This document shows positions 31,111-42,048 of a stretch of DNA of 64,000 bases, one piece after another. This DNA is from Peronospora farinosa (taxonomy: Eukaryota > Oomycota > Peronosporomycetes > Peronosporales > Peronosporaceae): the NCBI GenBank assembly GCA_947646735.1, contig CANTFK010000983.1, positions 1 through 64,000 of the forward strand. The letters are read 5' to 3'. The notes beneath the pieces were generated by a model. That model did no database searches. It saw nothing but the letters and a program-made list of their open reading frames with translations, and was not told the DNA's origin. Every line of letters starts with the position of its first letter. Position 1 is the stretch's first letter. Both the position numbers and the translations under genes were made by a program.

Positions 31111-31907
31111 CTATTGTTGCTTGGGAGCAGCTTTTCTTGGCAGATCGGCAAACACCATTGTGCCATCCTTTAAACCTTGAATCTCATCCTTAGTGAGGAA
31201 CCGACCTCCAGGTCCACGAGGCCGTCGCATAGCGTGCTTATGACGAGAATCATGGAGATACGCCTTGCGCTGACGAGGGTTTCCTAGTTTGGCTTCCAGC
31301 TTTGCTCGCTGTTGACGACGGATCATAATACGGTGGTATTGCTTGGCGTTCACGTAGACTGGCTCTTCTTCCGTGGCTTCGGCCGAGTTGGGAGTCGTAG
31401 GACGCGGGAACATTGATTGAGATAGCTACAGGACATCAACATACAGTATCATCAATAATAAGAAGCCAAAGAAGCATGAATCAAAGCTGAGTCACCATGT
31501 AGGGCTGCATCATGGCACTTGAACTGTACATGGCACGAAGTTGCTCACTATTTGTTTGTTGCTATAAGAAGAGAGTATACAAATTATCAGTCAAAGCACT
31601 TCATTGTAGCTCTTCGTATCATCTTTGTATATTCACCATACCATCTGAAGTAGCGCATTCGAGCAACATCACGAAAAGTAATACAATGTATCAGTACTTT
31701 TCACTAAAGAGGGAAAAAGAAGAGCGATGTGCTTACGAGCTGCTGAATGTATTGCTGTTGTTGCTGCTGAAAGAGAGCCAGCTGTGCCTGAAGATCAGCC
31801 TGTGAAGCGTCGGTACCAGCATTTGGCGTGCTGTCATTGGGAGGAACGACGGCATCCGAGTCGGTGAAGACCAATTTCGTGTCAGCAGTGCTTGTGGTGT
31901 CCTCCAT
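31111..31907 (-). CDS. NFYA: CCAAT-binding factor subunit NF-YA (HAP2)
   Basis: Three exons (31907-31737, 31561-31496, 31425-31111) encode 183 aa. The core has the two conserved helices: the NF-YB/NF-YC interaction part (YVNAKQYHRIMIRRQQRAK) and the DNA-contacting part (YLHDSRHKHAMRRPRGPGGR). NF-YA completes the trimeric CCAAT-box transcription factor in the nucleus. The N-terminal exon is acidic and ends in a Gln-rich stretch (LALFQQQQQQYIQQL), as usual for this subunit's activation region. The 66-nt middle exon joins both sides in frame. The call is firm from the core domain. Confidence 0.96.
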
Positions 31908-32184
31908 ACTGTTTTACAAAGAGAAATATTGTGTGGACAACATGGTAGTCCTGTACGTATGCTCCGGAGTTATACGATAGGATTGAAGAAATATATGAGA
32001 TATGATTGGTCAAAATGGGTTTTATGTGGAGCACCAAAACAGATGGTGCAACTATGTGACGCTGCATCATGGCACAACTGTTGACATTGTAATGGGATCA
32101 TTTATATAGCCAGATCAAGTAAAGAGACTCGTGCTACCTCATCTACGCTGATGCGCAAGCTGAGACGATCGATTCCAATTTATT

Positions 32185-33326
32185 TTACTGACTTGTAGAC
32201 TCGACTGAATGCTTCTTTTGTTGCACAATGCGGAAGAAAGCCGCGACACTCTCCGATGCCCTACATAAGAAGCAGCAGCCGTTTGTTAGTTAATGGGTCT
32301 ATCTATATTCTACTTCTCGTCAATACTCACCGCTGACATGCCTCCGAACATGCAAAATATTGCTCTTCTGACAGCAAACCTAAAGAAAATATACATATAA
32401 GTCAGACCGTGTCCATCCAGATCCTGTGCTTGATCATTGCATCACACCGACCGTTAGTGATGCAGGTCAGAACGCCATCACTTGTGCTGGATCTCGAAGT
32501 GGTGACCCATGAAACAGCTTCCTGTAGACAACAAAAAGGGTTTTGCATAAGTTCTCGATACTCATATCACCACATGAAAAAGATGACCGCCACTTTACCT
32601 CTTCTTCTACAGATGAGGGGTCCAAGTACAAATTGCCGTCAGCAAAAATCCCGCAAGAAGTTGCCGTGACGACCGAGATCATAGGAACTCCAGCATCCAT
32701 CAGCGCCAAACTCACTGCGTTTATCGCAACTGCAAGAAGGTGCTAATATCGAACGACAAAATTGTCAAACTAAGGTTAAGGACGACTAAAACCGGCACCA
32801 CGCTGCTTCTTCTAGACCAATTCAAACTTTACACCCCAATAGCATCAACAAATGCAGCAAATAGTAAATGGTAGAAAGGATATAGAGCCATTGTCTTCGA
32901 TGACTTGCACCACGATGCTGATAACAGCACGAGGGAAGTTGTCGGAGAGCACGACGGGCGTGAAAGTCTCGCGGATAATCAGCTCGTACTCCTTCTCTTT
33001 GGACGCTGCAGCAGCAACATGACAGCATAGGCGGCCTAAGTTCTCCACCATTTATAATCAGTCTGTAAAACCTATTAGATAAACCTACTCATGACGCCTT
33101 TTTCCAGCTTAAAACACACATCCAGTGTGGCCTTGTCCGTCTTCTCACTGCGCCAATTGCGCGCTTGGCCAGGGCCATGCACCGCGGCCAATACAGTGGT
33201 TCTACCGTGCGACATACGCGCAGATCCATCAGCACGAAAGAGTGCGCCCTTTTCGCAAGCAAATGGTCGCAGTTCATTGCCAGCACGGCCATCTTGACGC
33301 TGATGTGGAATCGTAGCCACCATCAC
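32185..33326 (-). CDS. RRP46: Exosome complex subunit RRP46 / EXOSC5 (RNase PH fold)
   Basis: Six exons (33326-33089, 33005-32884, 32739-32599, 32521-32452, 32379-32331, 32260-32185) encode 231 aa, against 235 aa in human EXOSC5. It is one of the six RNase PH-like ring subunits of the RNA exosome, which are catalytically inactive in most eukaryotes. Matching stretches in order: ELRPFACEKGALFRADGSA, TTVLAAVHGP, KATLDVCFKLEKG, SKEKEYELIIRETF, AVISIVVQVIEDNGS, LLAVAINAVSLALMDAGVPM, GNLYLDPSSVEEE, GLLSEEQYFACSEACQRA. Intron 2 has AT-AC ends (separate entry); the other introns are GT-AG. The start codon lies about 110 bp from that of the divergently transcribed SNAP-like gene. Confidence 0.93.
32740..32883 (-). 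other. U12-type AT-AC intron in RRP46
   Basis: On the minus strand the intron starts ATATCCTTT, exactly the minor-spliceosome 5' splice-site consensus, and ends AGCAC. A branch-site-like TCCTTAAC lies about 37 nt before the 3' end. Removing it joins IEDNGS directly to LLAVAINAV, matching the human GSLLACCLNA region without gain or loss. No GT-AG alternative keeps the frame and the conserved residues; an AG three bases earlier would insert a histidine. Confidence 0.82.
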
Positions 33327-33438
33327 TTATTTTAAAGTGAGCTGGTCAAGTACTTGGCTACATTTGTAGTGGTACAGTGTACCGCTTTTTGACACCATGT
33401 CACAGATGCAAACCCATACCTGATTGTCTTGATCGAAT

Positions 33439-35029
33439 ATGGCATGGGGGACGTCACCGTCGCCTCCTGCGGCCGCTCCAGCAGCTCCGACGCCCATGAC
33501 AGCTAATAACGTTATCTTTCTTATACGTAAGCTTACTCGTGTGTCATTTTTTACCTCTATTTCCTTCTAGACAGCAAACTACATGTCTCTAAACGTTTGT
33601 ACCTTTTCATTCCAACAGTCTTTGGCATGTTCCTTATGGCTACACTTTTGCCTATACTCATGGCTACACTCTTCCGTCTCGTCATACTCGTTTCTGCTGT
33701 GATAGTTATTGCTGTAGCAACGAACCCGTCCGATCATTCGTTCGCACTGTGGACCAGCCAGCAGAATGAACCGGGAGATCTAGTGCCTGACGTGTCTGTG
33801 GGCGTCTCCAAGTGGTTCTCAGCAGTGTATCAGACAGCTAAAGCTCTGGTCTGCAATGAGCCATTAACTTGGCGTTTTCACAATGCGCTGGTCTTTAGTG
33901 TCGTCCATGTGCCGTGCAGAGAGCGCTACGCCTTTGGTGTTTTTGGGACGTGGCGCTGGGCTGATGAGGCTGGTGATTTTATTAAAGCTTTGTGTCGTGC
34001 ACCGTGGGTGATGAAGATATCGAGAGGTGGATTCATGTCAAGTATCGAAAATTATACCGTAAAAGGCTCTGAGATTATTGGAGATTCAAGTTTTGATGGA
34101 GTGTTAAGACGTAGAAAAGCTACAGCATCAACAGGGTCCGTAACTAGTTATAATGAGGTGAAAACCGAGTCGCATCGGCAGATTCGAGCAAAGGCTATGC
34201 AGTTTAAAGTGAGAAAAGACTGGAAGAATGCTGCAGTGTTTTTCAGGGAGGCGGCGAAGGTGGCCGGTGCTTTGCTGACACGTGCCAACTACGAGTTGGA
34301 ATCAGCGTGGTGCACATTAGAGGAAGCGGAAACGTACCCGAATGAGCAGAGTGATCTGTTTCAGCGCATCCGAAGTGTGTGTGATGAGTTGGCTACTGCT
34401 GGGTACTTTGATGAAGCAGCTCGCGGGCTTTCTGAGTTGGCTCTACGATTAAAGCGAAAATTCCCAGTAGATTGTAAAAAGATTGAGCAGGCCATGGAAG
34501 TGGCAGAGCTGTATCTGCAAGCCAAGAATGTTGCCGAAGCTGGTGGTAGTGCGCACACTGCTGCAGAAAATGGTTTGTCGGCGGCACGGTTGTATACTGA
34601 TGCTGGCTTGTGGTCGCTTGCTGGCACCTGTTTTGAGGCGGTTGGTGACATTCGACGTGGTCATGAGCAAAACGAACTTGCAAATGAAGCATACGGCAAT
34701 GCTGTTCTCTGTCGCTTTGGCCAACTAGACATGGCTGGGGCAGAGAGTATGCTAAATCGATTTACAGAGCACATGGGTGACACACACCGCTCGACTGACA
34801 TGGATAACTTCCTGTTTAGCATACTGGAAGCTTGCAGCAAATGGTCGCCACAGGTCCTTGAGAGGGCAGCTAAGCGCTATGATTCGTTGCATCGGCTGGC
34901 GCCATGGCAGGTAAGAACTAACTTTCTTAGTTTCGATGTGTTTAATCATGTGACTAAGTGCGAAACACATTTAAGCGTACTTGTCTTGCCAAATTGCAGG
35001 ATAAAATGAACAGTGCTGACTTGCGCTAA
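33439..35029 (+). CDS. SNAP-like TPR protein with N-terminal membrane segment
   Basis: Three exons (33439-33526, 33571-34910, 35000-35029) give 485 aa; a later in-frame ATG at 33496 is also possible. A strongly hydrophobic stretch around residues 45-80 (FGMFLMATLLPILMATLF, then LVILVSAVIVIAVAT) should be a membrane anchor. A region with Trp/Phe-rich motifs of unknown type follows. The second half is a helical repeat domain like alpha/gamma-SNAP: AMQFKVRKDWKNAAVFFREA, then FDEAARGLSELALRLKRKF, AENGLSAARLYTDAGLWSLA, and further pairs. SNAPs bind SNARE complexes and NSF. The membrane anchor is unusual, since SNAPs are normally peripheral. The SNAP likeness is moderate; a general TPR protein is the alternative. 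Confidence 0.65.
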
Positions 35030-36483
35030 TTCACAGAGCGTGAGTAAGCGGCTTGGTAGATTCATGAAAAGAATGACTTGAGGAAAAGAATTATCCTCGC
35101 CGCTTCTGTGGGCAGACAATTGCGTTTTTTTGTAGGTCGGCGTTGCTTGATGTAGCAGAATCAGCCTTCATGCAAAGAGATGGCAAGTCTCACGATATAG
35201 GTAGGTGACTTCTGGCTTGGGAGGAACAGCCAGGCATTTGACAGCATTCCAAGCGCAACAGGTCTTAAGATCTGGCGCTGAAATCCCCTCGGCGGCGACA
35301 TCCGACATTCATTTTCGATAATCGACCACCCCTGCAGCCGTCATCCTTGGTGTGGACATGCCGTTTGATAACGGCGACTACGTTTACATGAAGAAGGCAC
35401 TTTGTGGTCGTGCCATTTTTAGATTGACCTCTTTGCTAATAAAGGGGCAAGTCAGACCGACAATCTGCTTGCGTTTCCAGCTTATGAATATACCAAGAAC
35501 AACACTTGTAGTGCTGTTTTGATTTTTCGAAATACACGGAATTGTTTTCCGTTCCATCAGCTATAACGACCTTATTTACGTGTTATGATTGAAAGGCTAC
35601 AATAGTTGCTAGGAACGAAGGATCTCTTTTCTTCGTCACGGGAATGTAGTTCCTATGTATTCGCTGGGACAGACAATCCAAGTTTCCGATATTCAAACTG
35701 TTGAAAAGTAGAATAAAGTTAACATGAATGACTTGTATATTAACGCGTGCCAGACGCGTTTCGGCCCCCGGCGCGGCCTCGTCAGTGGCTTTGCCAATTT
35801 ACAAGTGAGAACCACCCGACTATTTCCTATCTAAGACCTATCACATCCATAAAAGCATCTAGAAGCCTTTACAACATTCCATATATCCTAGCGTAGGCTG
35901 AAGCTCTGGAGTCAATACCAATCGCAACTTGCACTTTTCAACACAAACACCAACGCGTCTTCGGTCGGAACAGTCTATTCACGTTGTAGAATTTTTGCAT
36001 GCGCTCCTGCGCTCCACACATACGATCTAGCGTATCTTCTGGAGTAATTTCTCTGAAAGCATTATTCTTGGATCTACTAACTACTTGCACTAACTTTGCG
36101 TGACAGAAATAACGGCTAATCGCACTTTCACGTGTCTTTTCTAAAGCTTAACTTTCAACACAATTAAGGCTTCAGGAATTGCAGTGATAAAAGCTCTATA
36201 GACGCTGCGTTTGATTCAGCAAGGACTGCATGACAATCCTTGCTAAGTTACGGAGCGTCTTTGCAGCCGACGTCATGCATACTATGGCCTCATGGAATTG
36301 AGCTCACGACCGGCAAAACTCAGCTTGTTATATGACGTCGTAAACAAAAACGTCAGGAAAGCACTAGACACTACGACACAATACACACATACTTCATGTA
36401 ACAGGGCATCTAGTTACACGTAAACATTAGGTAATATACTTAAAGTTTGGTCTAAAAGTATTCATGATTACTTTTGACCTGTC
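35030..36483. other. Intergenic, non-coding apart from the hammerhead motif
   Basis: AT-rich sequence without coding potential between the SNAP-like gene and the Copia element. The only structured piece I can support is the hammerhead ribozyme at 35731-35806, so part of this region may be the remains of a ribozyme-bearing retroelement. Confidence 0.4.
35731..35806 (-). ncRNA. Type I hammerhead ribozyme motif
   Basis: Read on the minus strand: inner stem I GCCA (35789-35786), core CTGACGA (35785-35779), stem II GGCC/GGCC with an 8-nt loop (35778-35763), core GAAA (35762-35759), a minimal palindromic stem III within ACGCGT (35759-35754), then the cleavage triplet GTC (ending at 35753) and TGGC (35752-35749), which pairs with GCCA. 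An outer stem I of seven pairs (ACTTGTA at 35806-35800 with TACAAGT at 35737-35731) closes the motif. Predicted cleavage is after 35753. Very short palindromic stem III is typical of hammerheads in Penelope-like elements and retrozymes, which act best as dimers. All canonical core positions are met; activity is untested. Confidence 0.78.
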
Positions 36484-37859
36484 TTATGATTTTTGGCAAC
36501 AGCCAAGGGTGAGTTAAGGTGGGAGCGCTTAGAAGAAGGTAAAATGAAAAGTGAATTATTATCTAGCTAGGTCCTTAGTTTGTATCGTTGTACTACTCTA
36601 AGTAGTGGTGGGACCCAGACTCAGACTCAGTGGGTAATTACCCATACCCAGACTCATGGGTTGGGTATGGGTAATTGGCCTCAATTAACCAACTTACCCA
36701 TGGGTACCCATGGGTAAATGTACCAAATTTTTGGGACATACATCAGACACACCTGCTCGTATTGATTTCTAATTGTTTAATGTATTAATGACTCATTACG
36801 CCTTTTTTGGTGAAAGTTTACCGCACATATGATGCAAAGCAACTGGAGCCGGTGGCGCAGGCCATGCTAAGCAAACTCAAGAAATATATATCAAGCTGGC
36901 GTTTAATCAAGATGCAAACTTCTTTGCGACAGTGTTAGATACAAGATGGAATATTAGCTGGTTCAAAAACCTCGACGAAGGGCCAAAGCAATTTTGGGCT
37001 CTTGGCCATAGCCCACAAGCAATTAAGTTGCTTTTTGTGGGTGCAGCATACAGTCATCAGAAGTCATAAGAACAAATCCCGCCTCCGCCACCTGTCAACA
37101 TTTGTAACGACAAGAGCGATGACGACATGGAGCCAGACGTCTTCGCATTTGCTGAAGGCAGAGTTCTACAGACCGCAGTGAGCAAAGTCGAGGATAGAGC
37201 TCAGACTTATTTTGCTCTTTCGCCTGTTCACATACACTAATTGCCATTGGAGTGGTGAGCATTGCATCAGCTGCAATTCCCGACACTTGCAAGGATGGCA
37301 AGATTTTATCTGGCCATCCCCGCGTCTTCAACTCCGTCTGAGAGAGGTTTCTCTCAAGGTAGAAAGACTTACAGGTAGAACAGAACTTCGCTTTCCCCTA
37401 AAAGCTTGGAGAGGCTTTTGTGCCTCAAGGATTGGATAAGGACACAGAGTCACGTTTTTTTGTCGGCAAGGGACTAGTTTTTTCCTTTGTCAGCTCGCTA
37501 AAACTTCCCAGTGGAAGACGTAGAGTGTGGATACTTTTATTACCAATTTTCATAATGCTTTTTCTCCCTTTCATATTGTTTAATAGTCCGCATGTCTATT
37601 GCGCGGGTAACATGGGTAATTACCCGCGGGTATGAGTCCAAGTCGTGGGTAATAAAATTTGAATGAGTCTGAGTCGTGGGTAAACGCAATTACCCAACCC
37701 AGACTCATGGGTAACCACCTCTAACTCTAAGCCTATCGATATCGACTCTACCATATTAGTAACAAAACGATGAGTCGATCCCATCGTTACACACAATCAC
37801 GTAGTGTCGTCTATGTCATGTGGTCATTTGTATCAGTAACCAACAGCATTACCAATACT
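36484..37859 (-). repeat. Copia 3' LTR (split by hAT insertion)
   Basis: LTR halves 36484-36602 and 37732-37859 together match the 5' LTR at 42053-42299. They are separated by the hAT relic and one copy of its target duplication. Confidence 0.95.
36603..37723. mobile_element. hAT DNA transposon, deleted copy, inside the Copia LTR
   Basis: The insertion is 1121 bp, flanked by a perfect 8-bp target duplication ACTCTAAG (36595-36602 and 37724-37731). Its ends are imperfect inverted repeats (TAGTGGTGG and TAGAGGTGG), and subterminal GGGTAATTACCC-type motifs recur near both ends. An internal plus-strand fragment around 37260-37350 reads FPTLARMARFYLAIPASSTP followed by SERGFS, the C-terminal dimerisation region of hAT transposases. 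Most of the transposase is deleted, so the copy is non-autonomous. Confidence 0.93.
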
Positions 37860-37868
37860 CTCTCTCGA

Positions 37869-39485
37869 CTAGAATTCTCTAATCTTAGCTTTGTCCAGCA
37901 GCGACTCGAACTTCTTTGTCGAAATCGGTTTGGTCAGATAATCTGCCAGCTGTGACTTGGTTTCAGTATACTGTAGGTCGATAATTTTGTCTTTCACCTG
38001 TTCGCGCACAAAATGGTATCTGATGTCGATATGCTTCGCTCGACTTTGAAAGCCGTCGTTCTTAGCAATGGAAATTGCACTCTGGTTGTCTTCATGAATC
38101 GTGATAGCATAGTTAATCGGCACTTGCATCTCCTTGAGTAGACTTCTTGTCCATAGAACCTCCTGTACACACAAAGAAAGAGCCATATACTCTGCTTCTG
38201 CCGTGCTCAGTGCCACGCTCTGCTGCATCTTCGACTTGAAAATCACAGGTGCACCATTAATCATGACAAAAACTTCCGAAATCGATCTGCGATTCCACTT
38301 GTTACTTGCCCAGTCCGCATCCGTGTACGCGCTCAACTGAAGGTTGCCTAAAACTCCTTTATAACAAATTCCTTTGCTCTTCGTCGTCTTCAGATATCGC
38401 AACACTCGAATCGCTGCATTCCAGTGCTCTTCATGCGGAAATTCCAAATGACGACTCAGCTGACATGCCGCATACGCAATATCTGGTCGTGTGCCTGTTG
38501 CCACATATAATAACGACCCCACTAACGACCGATACGGCCGATTCTTCATTCTTGTGTCAGCTTTGTCCATTTTGACCATCGCTTTCCCTTCAACACATGG
38601 ATTTGACACCGCTTTTGCATCGACTTGATTAAATTTCTTGACCATTCTTAAAATACACGATCCTTGACTGATCTTCAAACGTCGATTGTCGCGCAGGTAC
38701 TTGACTTCGATTCCGAGAACGTATCGAACACTCCCCATTATCTTCAAGTGAAAACGACTTAATAGTTGAGCTGCCACATCGTCCATTGCTCCACTAGATT
38801 CAGCCCCAATTAGAAGGTCGTCCACATATAATGCAGCGTAAATCCACGAGCCCTTGGTCTCTTTGACGAAGATGCAAGAGTCTGCCACGCTTGAGGAGAA
38901 CCCCATCTCCACAAACACACACAAAATTGTCTTGTACCATGTTGCGGCCGCTTGTTTTAGCCCATCCAGGCTGCGATTCAGCTTAAGCACTTGATCATGT
39001 CCTGCACGAACGCCTAGAGGAGGGTATACGTATACCTCTCCTTCCAATACGCCATATAGAAAAACAGTGTCGACATCATATTGATGAATTAATATCCCCT
39101 TTTGACAGCATACCGCCAAAAACACTCGTTTTGAGTTGAGGTTTGCCACAGGTGAATATGTCTTCATGTAATTAACTCCATAAGTCTGTCTGTAGCCAAG
39201 TGCTACAAGACGTGCCTTGTATCGAATAATTTCACCTAGCTCGTTTCGCTTTCGTTTGAGTGCGAACACCCACTTGGTTACAATCACTTTCTCGTTTGGA
39301 CGCTGTGTGTGAACTGTCCAGGTGTTCTTTTCCTTCAATGCCTTGAGCTTAGCTTGAATGGCCTTGTACCAATCATCACGATGAGGTGACTTAAGAGCTT
39401 CTTCGTATGTCGTTGGGGTCTCGAACGCTGCACATGCTTGCTCATACCCAATACGTATTCTCTTTGTGCCTCTTTCTTGACACAA
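37869..39485 (-). pseudogene. Copia pol: reverse transcriptase and RNase H
   Basis: Open for 538 codons after an in-frame stop (TAA at 39486) that separates it from the upstream pol part. It starts in the linker (ALKSPHRDDWYKAIQAKLKA) and carries the Copia RT signatures WVFALKRKRNE, YKARLVALGY and the catalytic YVDDLLIGAE. RNase H follows (LSAYTDADWA, STAEAEYMALSLC, and SRAKHIDIRYHFVRE). The RT and RNase H stretch is itself unbroken. Confidence 0.93.
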
Positions 39486-40654
39486 TTATGAGCCGTCATA
39501 AAAGTCCTCATCAGCGCTACCCACTGGTACTAACGCTTGAGATTGTCCATGTTGCATAGATTCTAATGGAACCATCGCGGTTTTTTGCACTGCTTGAACA
39601 CTTGTCCGTTGACTTGGTCGTATCACCATCTGCCCTTGTTTTGACACTTCTTCAACTGATTCTTGATCTTCTTCAATCATCGTTACATCATCAATCTCAA
39701 ACATTGGGTCGTCAGCATTAAATTCCACGTGTCCATGCATATCGCTACTGCATCTCGATGGTAAAGCCATCGTAGTTGTACGCCTGTCTTGCGTGTGACT
39801 TTCTTCTTGAACACTGTGACTGTCCTCCATTGCTATGTCCATGTCTTTCGTGACTCGTGGTTGGTCTAAATCGATATAAACAACGTCTTCATCTTGAACA
39901 GCGCGGACTTCTTGATCACTGGATCTGCTGTAATGTTGCACGTACTGAGGTGGTGGCCTCTCATCGAATCTAGCCGATCTCGTGTGCGTCACCATCTTGG
40001 CATATTCATCCCATATTCGAAACCCCTTGATTTGGTCCGAGTAACCTAGAAAAATACATCGTATCGCTTCTTGGCCATCTTAGTCCTGTTTGACTTGTCG
40101 ACATGTGCATATCCCTTTAAAACAAATACACGCATCTCAGAGAGGTCAGGTCCCATCCCAAAGATGAACTCAAATGGAGTTGTAGTCGGGTGACTAGCAC
40201 ATGGAACTCGGTTTGTCACATAGACTGCTGTGTTCATCGCCTCAGCCCACCAAATTTTATCCATTTGCATATGACTGAGCATTGCTCTGGCCCGCTCTGT
40301 CAGTGTTCGGTTCATGCGTTCAGCCAGCCCATTCTGTTGTGGCGAATATGGTACCGTCGTCTGTTGCATGATACCGAATTTTCTACATACACCAGAGAAA
40401 CGTCTGTTGACGTATTCACTTCCGTTGTCTGTCCTGATACACTTGGTCTTCTTGGACAATTGATTCCTCATACAAGCCTTGTACTCGATGAAGCGATGTG
40501 TCACTTCCGACTTGTTTTCAATATAGTATGCGACTTTATATTGTGAAAAATCATCGATAAAGGTCACGACAAATCTTGATCCTCCTCGAGACTTTGTTTC
40601 CATAGGTTCCATGACATCACTGTGGACCAACAGCAAGACTTTTTTGGTTTTCAC
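39486..40654 (-). pseudogene. Copia pol: integrase core and linker (frameshifted)
   Basis: Integrase core residues are visible: Asp in HSDVMEPM, Asp in IRTDNGSEY, and Glu in SPQQNGLAERMNRT (DDE). A frameshift near 40050-40060 moves the reading from the frame ending KKRYDVFF to one that reads CIFLGYSDQIKGFRIWDEYA. The following linker (39486-39995) is rich in acidic and polar residues and ends in a stop at 39486. Confidence 0.9.
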
Positions 40655-40660
40655 CTGTCC

Positions 40661-41253
40661 TTATGGTGACTTCGGAAAAGTCTTGACGGTTGCTTTGCCC
40701 ATGATGCACCCTTCGCAGATCTCGATGTCATCGGCACCACCTTGATTCTTCTTGATCTTCAATCCATTGACGCAACTTGCCATAACCTTAAGCATCTTTG
40801 TTGACAGGTGACCTAATCTTGCATGCCACACTTGTAGATCAGCCGCTCCTGATCCGTCACCTGAGTTTTGCTCTTGATTTGTCTCTTCGCAAACGTTGGC
40901 TTCTTCAGCCGGACTGCACTCTAAGACGTACATCTTGTTTCGTCTTGGTATTTGAGCAACGACTTCCGTGTTATTTTTGATCTGACAGCTCAGATCTGAG
41001 AAGATTACTTGTAGACCCTTTTTCGACAATGCCGATATTGACAGTAGCCTTCGGTCTAGGCCCGGCACCCATAGCGTTTCTTCGATCCTGATCACTTCAC
41101 CAGTCTTAAGTGCACGCGCACTGTCCCTACACCTTGCGCTTCCACTTCGCTGCCGTCTGCTATGGTGATCATTATCGGGTCCGTTAGTGAGTCTAAAAAC
41201 GAAAACTCATCTCTGTCGAGACACATGTGACTGCTTGCCCCACTATCCGATAA
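40661..41253 (-). pseudogene. Copia protease and GAG-pre-integrase region
   Basis: Just after the gag stop, the frame reads LSDSGASSHM, the retroviral-type aspartic protease site (DSGA). The stop is a TGA where related elements have Trp. The frame continues into the zinc-binding pre-integrase domain (LQVWHARLGHLSTKM, with the Cys pair in ICEGCIMGK) and ends in a TAA at about 40661, immediately before the integrase core. Confidence 0.85.
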
Positions 41254-42048
41254 TCATCCAGCTGACGTCCAACTTGACGCAGTAAATGCTTTCATTTCTC
41301 CAGTTCGCTCTGTCTGCACTTTTGCAGCCTTGCAATCTTGACGCTTGTGCCCATATTTGTTACATCCGTAACATCTTCCCGAAAACTTTTCACCTCTTGA
41401 ACTTGATGTCCCCATATGTCTGCGCGGACCTTTCTTGTACTTGGAAGTGTGCGTACTTTTCAGTGCGACTTCTTGGTGTTCTGTCCTCGTCATTCCATCG
41501 TACTCCCGCATCAGCATTTCCTTAGCTTGAAACAGTGTCATTCTGGGCATGTTCTCAATTATTTTGACGATGGGGTCATAGTCTCTCGTTAGACTGCCCA
41601 ATACGATGACTAAATGCTCATCCTGAGAGATCTCTTGTCCCACAGCTTGCATAGTCATGCACAGCTCGTCAAATCTCAGGAAGTGGTCCATTATGCTTCC
41701 TCCCTTGTCCACCTTGAACTCATGTAGTTGCCGTCGTAGCTGCACACGATTTTGCATACTTTGTCGCAGGAAGAAAGTCTTCAGTATGTCCCATGCTTCT
41801 GCCGTTGTCTTCGCCGTGCGCACCATTGACTGAAGATTTGTGCTGATCATTGTTGACACAATCGCGAAGGCCTTCATGTCGTTGACTTTCCAAGTTGACG
41901 CGCTTGCGTCCACTTCTTCTGGGGCCTTCATAGCGTCTAGGTGCTCTAGCAATCCCTTCTTTGCCAGCTTCATCTTTGCGCTGAACTTCCAAACGAAGTA
42001 TTTATCTTCGCGGAGTATGTCGCCCGCGTCCGGCGTAGTTGGGCTCAT
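41254..42048 (-). CDS. Copia gag protein
   Basis: Gag from the ATG at 42048 (MSPTTPDAG) is 264 aa; an open frame runs upstream into the LTR to 42075. It has the UBN2-type capsid pattern (WKFSAKMKLAKKGLLEHLDA, VRTAKTTAEAWDILKTFF) and a CCHC zinc knuckle CYGCNKYGHKRQDC near the end. The start codon lies inside the primer-binding site. It stops at a TGA just before the protease motif. Confidence 0.88.
   Translation of the reverse strand: MSPTTPDAGDILREDKYFVWKFSAKMKLAKKGLLEHLDAMKAPEEVDASASTWKVNDMKAFAIVSTMISTNLQSMVRTAKTTAEAWDILKTFFLRQSMQNRVQLRRQLHEFKVDKGGSIMDHFLRFDELCMTMQAVGQEISQDEHLVIVLGSLTRDYDPIVKIIENMPRMTLFQAKEMLMREYDGMTRTEHQEVALKSTHTSKYKKGPRRHMGTSSSRGEKFSGRCYGCNKYGHKRQDCKAAKVQTERTGEMKAFTASSWTSAG

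Noticed and set aside
33001..33088. RRP46 intron ending at the first AG (ttttacag) giving a second start MVENLG
   Set aside because: That join meets stop codons; the acceptor gctgctgcag at 33006 gives GVMTSKEKEYELIIRE, matching the family.
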